In this document: one piece after another, positions 1 to 6,679 of the stretch
Layout: each line of letters starts with the position of its first letter
Position numbering within the stretch: the first letter of the stretch is position 1
NCBI GenBank assembly: GCA_964477875.1
Contig: CAYZFR010000182.1
Span: 1-8,153, forward strand
Origin: Kuafuiihalomonas sp964477875
GTDB taxonomy: Bacteria; Myxococcota; Kuafuiibacteriia; Kuafuiibacteriales; Kuafuiibacteriaceae
DNA: 8,153 nucleotides
Direction: 5' to 3'
Notes under the pieces: model-generated
The model's database searches: none
Seen by the model: only the letters and a program-made list of their open reading frames with translations
Told to the model about the DNA's origin: nothing
Program-made: the position numbers and the translations under genes

Positions 1-903
1 CTCTCGGGTCAGACGACGCTCACCGCTGGCTTTCACGACGTCGAGGCTCAGTTCTTCGAGCGTGGGGGCGGCGAGGTGATGGAGGTCCGCTGGGCCGGCC
101 CGAGCTTCAGCAAGCAGCTGGTTCCAGCGGGCCGACTCTACCAGCAGGTCCCGTCCTTCGTGGCCAACGGCGCTCCGCTCCTCACTCCCCTCACGGCTCG
201 TACGGTACTGATCGGCGACAGCCAGAGCTTTGCTCTGCAGGCAGCCGACCCCGATCAAGACTCCCTCTACTACTCGGCGCGGGGTCTTCCGAACGGCCTG
301 ACCATCGATGGGCCCACCGGGGTCGTGAGCGGCACCGTTCGAGGACCAGAGGGCGCCTACTTCGTGGAAGCGGGCGCGTCGGACGGACCCGACGTCGACT
401 CCGGTAGCTTCACCATGATGGTGCTCGAGCCGAGCGGCGATCTGGATGGGGACGGCCTGCCCAACGCCTGGGAGCTCGACAATTCGCTCAATCCCATGGA
501 CCCCGCCGATGCGGCGTCCGACGCCGATGGCGACGGCTTGAGCGCCTCGGACGAGCTCGGACTCGGGACGGTCCCGAACGAAGCCGACACCGACGGTGAC
601 GGCTACGACGATGGACGGGAGGTCGACGCGGGCACGGATCCCCTCGACCCGGCGAGCCTTCCATCGGCGACGAGCCTCGCTTTCGAGGTCGGGCGCACCC
701 AGGCGACCCTTCAGTGGGCATCGGTGGCCTTGGCTGGCACCTACGTCTCTCCCGTCGTCATCGCCACGCCCGCCCCGGGGCCAGGCCAACCGAACGTGGT
801 GGCCCGAGTTAGGAACGCCGCTGGGAGCACCTTCGAGCTCGCCGTCGCCCGCCGCGACGGAGGTACGGCGCCGGTATCGTCGAGCGGGCCGTGGTGGGCT
901 TGA
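1..903 (+). CDS. Secreted multidomain protein, 5'-truncated segment (PA14 tail, He_PIG, calcium repeats, beta domain)
   Basis: The reading frame is open from base 1, so the start and any signal peptide lie upstream of the window. Domains in order: bases 1-110 read as the end of a PA14-like beta-barrel (pattern FHDVEAQFFERGGGEVMEV, then W-x-GP). Bases 160-430 resemble a cadherin-like putative-Ig (He_PIG) repeat with the typical core LPNGLTIDGPTGVVSG from base 286. Bases 439-651 hold three DxDxDG calcium loops. Bases 682-861 are the first half of a beta-rich domain that recurs at 1317-1496. The frame stops with TGA at 901-903, directly after a P-W-W-A that matches W-M-A in the middle of the second copy, so the stop falls inside a domain. 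The frame beginning at 891 carries the end of the same domain type. I infer an extracellular or cell-surface adhesin- or carbohydrate-binding-like protein, since PA14 and such beta domains are often in glycan-binding proteins; the exact role is unknown. Confidence 0.82.
   Translation, partial: LSGQTTLTAGFHDVEAQFFERGGGEVMEVRWAGPSFSKQLVPAGRLYQQVPSFVANGAPLLTPLTARTVLIGDSQSFALQAADPDQDSLYYSARGLPNGLTIDGPTGVVSGTVRGPEGAYFVEAGASDGPDVDSGSFTMMVLEPSGDLDGDGLPNAWELDNSLNPMDPADAASDADGDGLSASDELGLGTVPNEADTDGDGYDDGREVDAGTDPLDPASLPSATSLAFEVGRTQATLQWASVALAGTYVSPVVIATPAPGPGQPNVVARVRNAAGSTFELAVARRDGGTAPVSSSGPWWA
439..651 (+). repeat. Three thrombospondin type-3-like calcium-binding repeats
   Basis: Within the secreted protein, three acidic loops DLDGDG (439-456), DADGDG (520-537) and DTDGDG (586-603) are each followed by a spacer with N/D-P or G-T-D-P turns (NPMDP, GTDPLDP). 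In thrombospondin type-3-like and EF-hand-like repeats the aspartates bind calcium and stiffen a linker in extracellular proteins. The arrangement supports an exported location for the protein and forms the linker between the He_PIG repeat and the first beta-rich domain. Confidence 0.85.
682..861 (+). repeat. First copy, N-terminal half of a duplicated 60-residue beta domain
   Basis: This block encodes 60 residues that align without gaps to the 60 residues encoded at 1317-1496, with 24 identical positions by eye. Shared landmarks are A-T-x-x-W near the start, P-V-V near the middle, R-V-R-N, F-E, and R-x-DG at the end. The alternating hydrophobic pattern (SPVVIATP, FELAV) suggests a beta sandwich similar to H-type-lectin-like modules, but this assignment is only by resemblance. 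Confidence 0.7.
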
Positions 904-1613
904 CCGCGATGGACGGCGTCGACGGCGGCTGGGCGGTCATCGATCCAACGATCGGGAGCTCGAGCTTCGACGTCGCCATCGACGAAGACACACTCGGAGA
1001 CTCCGAACGAAAGCACACCACGGAGCAGGTGGCCTTCCTGGCCTTCGGGCCCCCGGTGACCGGCCCGCCGACCATCGATGCTTTTGACGCCAGCGCCACC
1101 CAGCTCGTTCTCAACGGACGGACGACCCTGAGCTGGGACGTGTCCAATGCCTGGAGCGTCGAGATCAACCCCGGCGTGGCCCAAGGCTTGGCTCCGTCCG
1201 GAGCTCTCGAGGTGCAGCCATCGGCCAGCACCGTGTACACGCTCCGGGCGACCGGGCCGCTGGGCACCGCCGAGGAGACGGTGAGCGTCACCGTGACCGG
1301 AGCACCCTCGGTGCCTCTCGAGCACGGCCAGCTGCTGGCCACTGATCTGTGGTCACCGGTCAGCCTCGGCGCTGGTTTCACTCAGCCGGTGGTCGTCGGC
1401 ACGCCGGTCAATGACGACCAGCAGTCGCCCTGCGTGGTTCGGGTTCGCAATGTCACCAGTACCGGCTTCGAGGTTCGCGTCGAGCGGCTCGACGGGCTGA
1501 TGGGACCCTTCTCGGCTGACGTCGAGTGGATGGCGATCGAAGAGGGCGACTACGACGCCGCCACCTACGGTGTGGCCTTCGAAGCCGTCCGCTACACGTC
1601 CAGCACCGTGGAC
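891..1613 (+). CDS. Secreted multidomain protein, middle segment (end of beta domain 1, Ig-like, beta domain 2)
   Basis: This segment continues the protein of bases 1-903 in another frame. Its GTG at 891 is simply the first start-like codon after a TAG at 810-812 in this frame; I see no ribosome binding site, so it is probably not a true start. Bases 891-1046 encode the C-terminal end of a beta-rich domain (A-I-D-E-D-x-L-G-D, then VAFLAF), repeated at the end of the gene. Bases 1059-1303 form an Ig-like domain with TLSWDVSNA, an EINPGVA turn and a VYTLRATGPLG strand, a pattern common in bacterial surface proteins. Bases 1317-1496 are the second copy of the beta domain, followed by W-M-A-I-E-E-G. 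The frame runs into the N-gap at 1614. Most likely one gene with the flanking segments, broken by sequence error, collapse or true deletion. Confidence 0.75.
966..1046 (+). repeat. First copy, C-terminal end of the duplicated beta domain
   Basis: These 27 codons align without gaps to 1853-1933, with 19 identical residues by eye. The shared pattern is F-D-x-A-I-D-E-D-x-L-G-D-x-E-R, then VAF-x-AF. The match shows that frame 3 after base 891 is genuine coding sequence and part of the same domain type that begins at 682 in frame 1. Confidence 0.8.
1317..1496 (+). repeat. Second copy, N-terminal half of the duplicated beta domain
   Basis: Sixty residues matching 682-861 (24 of 60 identical, same length, no gaps). 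Here the domain continues without a frame change through W-M-A-I-E-E-G and YGVAFEAVRYTSS until the N-gap at 1614. It therefore shows what the middle of the first copy should contain. Confidence 0.7.
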
Positions 1614-1713
1614 NNNNNNNNNNNNNNNNNNNNNNNNNNNNNNNNNNNNNNNNNNNNNNNNNNNNNNNNNNNNNNNNNNNNNNNNNNNNNNNNNNNNNNN
1701 NNNNNNNNNNNNN
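1614..1713. other. Assembly gap, exactly 100 Ns
   Basis: A run of 100 undetermined bases lies inside the second beta-domain copy. A length of exactly 100 is the common convention for a gap of unknown size, so the true distance is not known. The coding frame is 3 before the gap and 2 after it, which is no evidence of a real frameshift because the gap length is arbitrary. Confidence 0.98.
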
Positions 1714-1939
1714 GGGATCGAACCCGCCCTACGCCGTCTCGGTCACCGGCCTCAGCCAAATCGACGACGTGGTGCTGTCGATCAGCGGAATGAACGGCAA
1801 CAACGGCGGCTTCCCGATCATCTACGGGACGGGCAACCACCGCCCGGGCGGCTTCGACATCGCCATCGACGAAGACCAGCTCGGCGACAACGAGCGCTAC
1901 CACATCCCCGAAAGCGTCGCCTTCGTCGCCTTCGAGTGA
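1714..1939 (+). CDS. Secreted multidomain protein, C-terminal segment
   Basis: This is the end of the protein after the gap, read in frame 2 from base 1715. It begins SNPPYAVSV and ends A-I-D-E-D-x-L-G-D ... VAFVAFE, with TGA at 1937-1939. It completes the second beta-rich domain; 27 residues of it match the end of the first copy. No transmembrane helix, LPXTG-like site, PEP-CTERM or other sorting tail follows the domain, so the protein ends in a folded module. The stop lies 24 bp from the stop of the convergent peptide transporter gene, and no convincing terminator hairpin is visible between them. Confidence 0.8.
1853..1933 (+). repeat. Second copy, C-terminal end of the duplicated beta domain
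   Basis: Twenty-seven codons aligning to 966-1046 with 19 identical residues, ending one codon before the stop of the gene. Together with 1317-1496 it frames the region hidden by the N-gap. Confidence 0.8.
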
Positions 1940-1963
1940 ACAGCGGGGCTTCGGTGAGGGGGG

Positions 1964-3526
1964 TCAGTGAATGCCGTGCATCATCTTCTTGAGGACCGGT
2001 GACAGGAGGGCGATCAGCCCGCCAGCGGCGATCGGGAAGAGGACAAGGAGCAGGAAGAACCCGGGCAGGCCGGGGAAGATGAAGCTCAGCTCGGCCACGC
2101 CGTCCTCGCCGGGGATGAACTTCGTGGACAGGCGGGCCACCTGGGCCGCGATGAAGTTGGAGACCGCGAGTGAGAAGAACCAGGCGCCCATCATGATCGC
2201 CTGCAGCCGCTTCGGCGCCAGCTTCGTGACCATCGACAGCCCGACCGGTGACAAGCACAGCTCCCCCCAGGTCACCACGATGTAGGCGATGAAGAGCCAC
2301 TGCGGACCGGCTAGGCCGCCGCTCTTCGCCTCCAGCGCCCCCGCCACCATGGCGAGGAAAGACAGGCCCAGCAGCCAAAGACCCCAGGCGAACTTCATCG
2401 GCGTAGACGGATTCTTGCCCCGCCGGTCGAGCGCCACCCAGAGGATGGAAAACAAAGGCGCCGTCAAAACGATGGTGAGCGCGTTGACCGATTGATACCA
2501 GGTGGCCGGGAAAGGCTCGCTCAGCATCCCGTAAATCGTGCGGTCCGTGGTTTGCTTGGCGAAGACGTTCAGCGAAGTCCCCGCCTGCTCGAAGGCGGTC
2601 CAGAAGAAGATGTTCCCCAGCAGGGCCAGGATGATGATGACGGCCAGGCGCTGGAGGTCGACGCCGGTGAGGGGCCGCTTCTGCTCGTACTCGTCTTCTT
2701 CCCAGGCCTTGCGCGCAGCCACGCCAGTCGGGGCCTCGCTGCCGTGGTTGGGCGGGAGACCGATGCTGGCCAGGTACTTGGGTCGGAGGAACTGGTAGCA
2801 GATCAGCCCCAGCACCATCCCCACCGCTGCCGCGCCGAACCCGTAGTGCCAGCCCACCTTCTCGCCGAGGGTGCCGGCGATGAGGGGCGACAGGAAAGCG
2901 CCCAGATTGATGCCCATGTAGAAGATGGTGAAGCCGGAGTCTCGGCGGGGATCGTTGCTGCCGTAGAGCTGGCCGACCATGACGCTCACGCAGGGCTTGA
3001 AGAAGCCCGTGCCGATCACGATGAGAGCGAGGCCCGCCACGAAGGTCACGAGGGCCCCCGGACTGGTCTGCATTGTGACCGCCTGGCCGGCGGAGATGCC
3101 GAAGAACTCGGTGAAGGCCAAGGTCACGTGACCGGCGGCGATGATCCAGCCGCCAGCCAGCATCGAGCGATGGGTGCCGAGAAAACGGTCGGCCAGCCAG
3201 CCGCCCACGATGGGGGTCAGGTAGACCGAGAAGGTGTAGTAGCCGTACAGGCTGTAGGCGCTGTCCTTGGTCCAACCGAAGCCAGGGTTGAGCTCGTCGG
3301 AGGTGCTCTGGATCAGATACAGGGTCAGCAGCGCCCGCATGCCGTAGTAGGAAAAGCGCTCCCACATTTCGGTGATGAACAGGACCCACAGACCGGCGGG
3401 ATGTCCTTTCTCACCAGGCGGGGTGGTCGGGGGGAGCTCTTCCTGAGGGAGGGCGGCGCTCCCTTCGTGGTCCGGCAACGAGGTCACGACCGCCGGGAAG
3501 TGACCCACGCGACGAAAGCTGGTCAA
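1964..3526 (-). CDS. POT/PTR2 family proton-coupled oligopeptide (di-/tripeptide) transporter
   Basis: A complete 520-residue protein of the proton-dependent oligopeptide transporter branch of the major facilitator superfamily, which imports di- and tripeptides across the inner membrane with protons. All signature motifs are present: ExxERFSYYG at 53-62 (proton coupling), ADRFLGTHR at 112-120, GTGFFKPCVSVMVGQLY at 172-188, FYMGINLG at 202-209, FFWTAFEQAG at 307-316, and GELCLSPVGLSM at 421-432 with E422. Hydrophobic segments fit the 12-14 helices of bacterial members (DtpT type), and the length is normal. The start is uncertain. The longest reading begins at a TTG (3524-3526), with GTG alternatives at residues 7 and 14 and no clear ribosome binding site. 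All lie in the variable tail before the first helix (GLWVLFITEMWERF), so the core is unaffected. An 82-bp spacer separates it from the upstream gene and includes an AT-rich patch (3551-3569) that could hold a weak promoter. Confidence 0.95.
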   Translation of the reverse strand: MTSFRRVGHFPAVVTSLPDHEGSAALPQEELPPTTPPGEKGHPAGLWVLFITEMWERFSYYGMRALLTLYLIQSTSDELNPGFGWTKDSAYSLYGYYTFSVYLTPIVGGWLADRFLGTHRSMLAGGWIIAAGHVTLAFTEFFGISAGQAVTMQTSPGALVTFVAGLALIVIGTGFFKPCVSVMVGQLYGSNDPRRDSGFTIFYMGINLGAFLSPLIAGTLGEKVGWHYGFGAAAVGMVLGLICYQFLRPKYLASIGLPPNHGSEAPTGVAARKAWEEDEYEQKRPLTGVDLQRLAVIIILALLGNIFFWTAFEQAGTSLNVFAKQTTDRTIYGMLSEPFPATWYQSVNALTIVLTAPLFSILWVALDRRGKNPSTPMKFAWGLWLLGLSFLAMVAGALEAKSGGLAGPQWLFIAYIVVTWGELCLSPVGLSMVTKLAPKRLQAIMMGAWFFSLAVSNFIAAQVARLSTKFIPGEDGVAELSFIFPGLPGFFLLLVLFPIAAGGLIALLSPVLKKMMHGIH

Positions 3527-3608
3527 CGGGTCCGTTCATGTGCGCCAGCCCAATTAGGGGTATTTACTGAGCGCGGCGTCGGCGCGGGGAGCTCGCGGTT
3601 CAGGCCCC

Positions 3609-4205
3609 CTAAAGGGCGATGTAGGTCTGGTGGATGTCTCGGACGAAGCGGAGGTTCAGGCCCTGAGCACGAACACCCTCCTCCCGCAGTCGACGTCGCA
3701 GCACGAGCGGCAGGCTGAGCTGCTCCAAAGCCCCAAAGAAGGGCTCGAAAGGGTCAGGGAGGTAGCCGACTCGAACGCCATGATGCGGTTTGTCGAGGAT
3801 GAGACGTCCGAGCTGACCGGTCGCACCCCGGCCCTTCGGGTCGCGCGCCGACCTTGCAAAATCATGGGCCATGAGCAGAAGAGGCTCCTCTTTTTCGACC
3901 CGATCGATGCGGTCGATGACGCTTCGGGTCGAAGCGAGGAGCGGAGTCGACTGTCCGCCGATGCTTCGAAGCTCGCCGCCGATGCGGTGGGTGGAGCGAC
4001 TCTCGCTGCCTTTGCGCAGCAGTGGGAGGTCATGGCCGTCCAGCGCCCGGTCCAGCGCTTTGGACATCGCCAGGAGCTGATTCAGGAACACGCAGTAGAG
4101 TCCGAGCTGCGGTGCTGGAACCAACACCTGCCTCGCGAGCCGATCCGCTCGTTCCGTCCAATCTAGCCTATCGACTGAAGCCCACCCGATACGGAAACCG
4201 CCCAT
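3609..4205 (-). CDS. Hypothetical protein, 198 residues, no recognised family
   Basis: Reads from ATG at 4205 to TAG at 3609. The open frame extends to 4379, but the extra 58 residues are rich in Cys, Arg, His and Ala and lie in lower-GC DNA that looks intergenic, so I prefer the inner ATG; neither start has a good ribosome binding site. I do not recognise the protein. It seems soluble, with an N-terminal helical stretch (residues 15-60) and a C-terminal half with PLLLMAHDFARSARDPKGRG, VGYLPDPFEPFFGALEQL and a final amphipathic Arg-rich part. No signal peptide or membrane helix is visible. Third codon positions are about 72% GC, but the exactly codon-aligned opposite frame (3630-4166, +) is open too with a similar value, so strand choice rests mainly on the more protein-like hydrophobic pattern. 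It may share a transcript with the downstream transporter. Confidence 0.5.
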   Translation of the reverse strand: MGGFRIGWASVDRLDWTERADRLARQVLVPAPQLGLYCVFLNQLLAMSKALDRALDGHDLPLLRKGSESRSTHRIGGELRSIGGQSTPLLASTRSVIDRIDRVEKEEPLLLMAHDFARSARDPKGRGATGQLGRLILDKPHHGVRVGYLPDPFEPFFGALEQLSLPLVLRRRLREEGVRAQGLNLRFVRDIHQTYIAL

Positions 4206-4384
4206 ATCTGCAGTCTGAGACCGGACGGCACCGACGTAAAGGACGATTCGACACGGCGCACTGGGCGGAGATTGAACTGCGAGATTCCGGTGCATCATCG
4301 CAGCGCGGTTCGCTGCCCTACACGGAAAATGCTGCGTGTTGCACCTGTGTTTGACTCGGCGAGAGTCCGTCGAGACCACTCGGC
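4206..4384. promoter_or_regulatory. Intergenic region between divergent genes, likely promoter region
   Basis: This 179-bp stretch separates the starts of the hypothetical gene on the minus strand and the CDC48-type ATPase gene on the plus strand, so promoters for both probably lie here. It is less GC-rich than its flanks. Weak plus-strand candidates are TTGAAC at 4272-4277 with CATCAT at 4293-4298 (15-bp spacing), and TTGACT at 4351-4356 without a matching -10 box. Neither is good enough to call. No inverted repeat that stands out as an operator was found. Confidence 0.3.
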
Positions 4385-6640
4385 ATGGCCGAAGGAGTCC
4401 AGCTTCAGGTCGCGGGCGCCGTCAACCAAGACGTCGGGAAGGGCGTAGCCCGCATCAGTCGGGCCGCTCTCGAGAAACTTGGCTTGCACGGCGGAGAGCT
4501 CGTCCAGATCGAAGCCAAACGAAGCACCGGGGTCATCGCAGTTCCGCCCTACGAGCAAGACGCGGGCCTCGACATCATCCGACTGGACGGACTGATCCGG
4601 CACAACGCCGGTGTGGGCCTGGCAGACAGGGTGACTTTGACGCCGCTCCAGCCCAAGGCCGCCCGCCGGGTCGTGTTTGGCCCCGCCCAAGAGCGCGTCC
4701 ACTTGCGAGGGTCCGGCGAGGCGCTCAAGCGAACCTTCGCCGGTCGCCCCTTCGCGGCCGGCGACGTGGTGTCGACCTCGGTCTACAGCCAGATCCCAAC
4801 CACCGGCGCCTTCCCCGACGACGTCTTCGGCGCCATGGCTCGCCGCAAGGCGTTCGGGCTTCAAGAGATCCGGCTCGCCGTCATCTCCACCCAGCCCTCC
4901 GGCATCGTGGTGGTGGGCGAAGAGACCGAAATCGAGCTGCGCGAAGACTACGAGGAGCCCGCCGAGCAGCGAGTGCTCGACGTCACCTACGACGACGTGG
5001 GCGGCGTGCAGGACGCCATCGAGCAAGTGCGCGAGATGGTGGAGCTCCCGCTCAAGCACCCCGAGCTCTTCCAGCGGCTGGGCATCGACCCTCCGAAAGG
5101 CGTCCTGCTGCACGGTCCACCGGGCACCGGAAAGACCTTGCTCGCCCGGGCGGTAGCCAACGAAGCCGACGCCAACTTCTTCGTCGTCAACGGGCCCGAG
5201 ATCATGGGCAAGTACTACGGCGAGTCGGAAGAGCGGCTTCGAGAAATCTTCGAGAACGCCGAGAAGAACGCTCCCTCCATCGTCTTCATCGACGAGATCG
5301 ACTCCATCGCCCCCAAGCGCGATGAAGTGACCGGCGAAGGCGAACGTCGCCTGGTGGCCCAGCTCCTCACCTTGATGGACGGCCTCAATCCCAGACAGAA
5401 CGTGATCGTCATGGGTGCCACCAATCGGCGCGACTCCCTGGACGAAGCGCTTCGCCGTCCCGGTCGCTTCGACCGAGAGCTGACGATCGGCGTGCCCGAC
5501 AGCCAGGGGCGCCGGGAGGTCCTCGAGATCCACACCCGCGGCATGCCCCTCGGTGAGGGCGTGGACCTCGACGAGCTGTCTCGTCGCACCTTCGGCTTCG
5601 TGGGCGCCGACCTCGGCGCATTGGCCCGGGAGGCAGCGCTGGAGGCGCTGCGCCGCCGGCTCCCCGAGATCGACCTCGACACCGACGAGATCCCCAACGA
5701 GGTCCTGGAGTCGCTCTTCGTCACCGGGCAGGACTTCAGGACGGGCCTCAAGCGCGTCCAGCCGAGCGCGCTCCGAGAGATCATGATCGAGAGCCCAGAC
5801 ATCGGCTGGGCCGACATCGGCGGCCTGCAGAAGACGAAGGAGCAGCTCAGGGAAGGGATCGAGCTGCCGCTCAAGAACCCCGAGGCCTTTACGCGGATGG
5901 GGATCCGACCCGCCCGGGGCTTCTTGCTCTATGGCCCGCCGGGTACGGGCAAGACCCTGCTCGCCAAGGCGGTGGCCAAGGAGGCGGAGGCCAACTTCAT
6001 CTCCACTCGGTCCAGTGACCTGCTCAGCAAGTGGTTCGGCGAATCGGAGAAGCAGGTCGCCCGCCTGTTCGAGCGGGCGCGACAGGTCGCCCCGACGGTG
6101 ATCTTCATCGACGAGATCGACGCCCTGGCGCCGACCCGAGGTGGCAGCTTCGGCGAGCCCGCGGTGACCGAGCGGGTGGTGAACACGATGCTGGCCGAGC
6201 TGGACGGGCTAGAGGAGCTCCGAGGGGTGGTGGTGATCGGCGCCACCAACCAGCCGACGCTCCTCGACCCCGCCCTTCTCCGGCCGGGTCGCTTCGACGA
6301 GCTCATCTACGTCCCGGTTCCCGACGAGGAGGCCCGGCTCCACATCCTGAAGATCCACACCAGCCGCATGCCCCTCGCCGGCGACGTCGACGTCGGGGTC
6401 TTGGCCAAGCGGACAGAGGGCCATACCGGCGCCGACCTCGAAGACCTGGTCCGCCGGGCCGGCCTCCTGGCCCTCCGCCAGAGCATCGACGCGAGCGAGG
6501 TGCCGATGGCCATTTTCGAGATCGCCCTCAAAGACACCCGCGCCTCGGTCACGCCCGAGATGAGCGAGCAATACGCCAAGATGCAGTCGACTCTGAAGCA
6601 GGAGGGGCCCCGAACGACGCGCATCGGCTTCGACACCTGA
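4385..6640 (+). CDS. CDC48/p97/VAT family double-ring AAA+ ATPase
   Basis: A complete 751-residue protein, near-full-length to archaeal VAT and eukaryotic p97/CDC48, which thread and unfold or extract protein substrates using ATP. Residues 1-85 form the double-psi barrel of the N domain (DVGKGVARIS, IIRLDGLIRHNAGV), followed by the second N subdomain to about 185. D1 starts near V200-G207 (DDVGG): Walker A GPPGTGKT 244-251, pore loop KYYG 276-279, Walker B with D303/E304, sensor N347, arginine fingers R358/R361. D2 starts near I473 (DIGG): Walker A 517-524, pore loop KWFG 549-552, Walker B with D576/E577, sensor N622, and an LRPGRFD finger motif. Both rings look catalytically intact. The C-terminus (IGFDT) lacks the HbYX motif used to dock on a proteasome. 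ATG at 4385 is the first start after an in-frame stop at 4352-4354; no Shine-Dalgarno is seen, so the transcript may be leaderless. It is probably the first gene of an operon with the next two genes. Confidence 0.97.
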   Translation: MAEGVQLQVAGAVNQDVGKGVARISRAALEKLGLHGGELVQIEAKRSTGVIAVPPYEQDAGLDIIRLDGLIRHNAGVGLADRVTLTPLQPKAARRVVFGPAQERVHLRGSGEALKRTFAGRPFAAGDVVSTSVYSQIPTTGAFPDDVFGAMARRKAFGLQEIRLAVISTQPSGIVVVGEETEIELREDYEEPAEQRVLDVTYDDVGGVQDAIEQVREMVELPLKHPELFQRLGIDPPKGVLLHGPPGTGKTLLARAVANEADANFFVVNGPEIMGKYYGESEERLREIFENAEKNAPSIVFIDEIDSIAPKRDEVTGEGERRLVAQLLTLMDGLNPRQNVIVMGATNRRDSLDEALRRPGRFDRELTIGVPDSQGRREVLEIHTRGMPLGEGVDLDELSRRTFGFVGADLGALAREAALEALRRRLPEIDLDTDEIPNEVLESLFVTGQDFRTGLKRVQPSALREIMIESPDIGWADIGGLQKTKEQLREGIELPLKNPEAFTRMGIRPARGFLLYGPPGTGKTLLAKAVAKEAEANFISTRSSDLLSKWFGESEKQVARLFERARQVAPTVIFIDEIDALAPTRGGSFGEPAVTERVVNTMLAELDGLEELRGVVVIGATNQPTLLDPALLRPGRFDELIYVPVPDEEARLHILKIHTSRMPLAGDVDVGVLAKRTEGHTGADLEDLVRRAGLLALRQSIDASEVPMAIFEIALKDTRASVTPEMSEQYAKMQSTLKQEGPRTTRIGFDT

Positions 6641-6679
6641 CCAGCGTGTTCTGCCGAACCGAGGCCTCAGACTCCGAAC

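Noticed and set aside
891..893. GTG at 891 as the real start of a separate gene
   Set aside because: There is no ribosome binding site, and the encoded protein begins in the middle of a domain whose first half lies immediately upstream in another frame, so a broken single gene is the better explanation.
1940..1963. Possible bidirectional terminator between convergent stops
   Set aside because: Only 24 bp with G-rich runs; I could not find a stable inverted repeat followed by a T-run on either strand.
1818..3389. Second minus-strand frame of 523 residues over the transporter
   Set aside because: It is a His/Arg/Gly-rich shadow of the POT transporter, whose own frame carries every family motif; it also runs into the end of the secreted-protein gene.
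3527..3608. Promoter for the peptide transporter
   Set aside because: TAAATA and TAATTG lie on the coding strand in an AT-rich patch, but no -35 box stands at a suitable distance, and the gene may be co-transcribed with the one upstream.
2492..3718. Plus-strand frame of 408 residues
   Set aside because: It is opposite the POT transporter, lacks hydrophobic structure and family motifs, and is taken as an antisense artefact.
3630..4166. Plus-strand open frame of 178 residues starting with GTG
   Set aside because: It is the codon-aligned complement of the minus-strand hypothetical gene and is rich in Ser, Gln and Glu where the other strand reads Leu and Arg, as expected of a shadow; no ribosome binding site or family was seen. 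The rejection is not firm.
4295..5533. Long minus-strand open frame of 412 residues
   Set aside because: It lies opposite the certain CDC48-type ATPase, and its composition (runs of Val, Gly, Asp, His) is typical of an antisense frame in GC-rich DNA.
4385..6640. Archaeal origin of the whole window, suggested by the VAT-like ATPase
   Set aside because: The flanking genes (DtpT-type transporter; PA14, He_PIG and calcium-repeat secreted protein) and the Shine-Dalgarno AGGAG at 7691 fit a GC-rich bacterium, and CDC48-like proteins are known in some bacteria.
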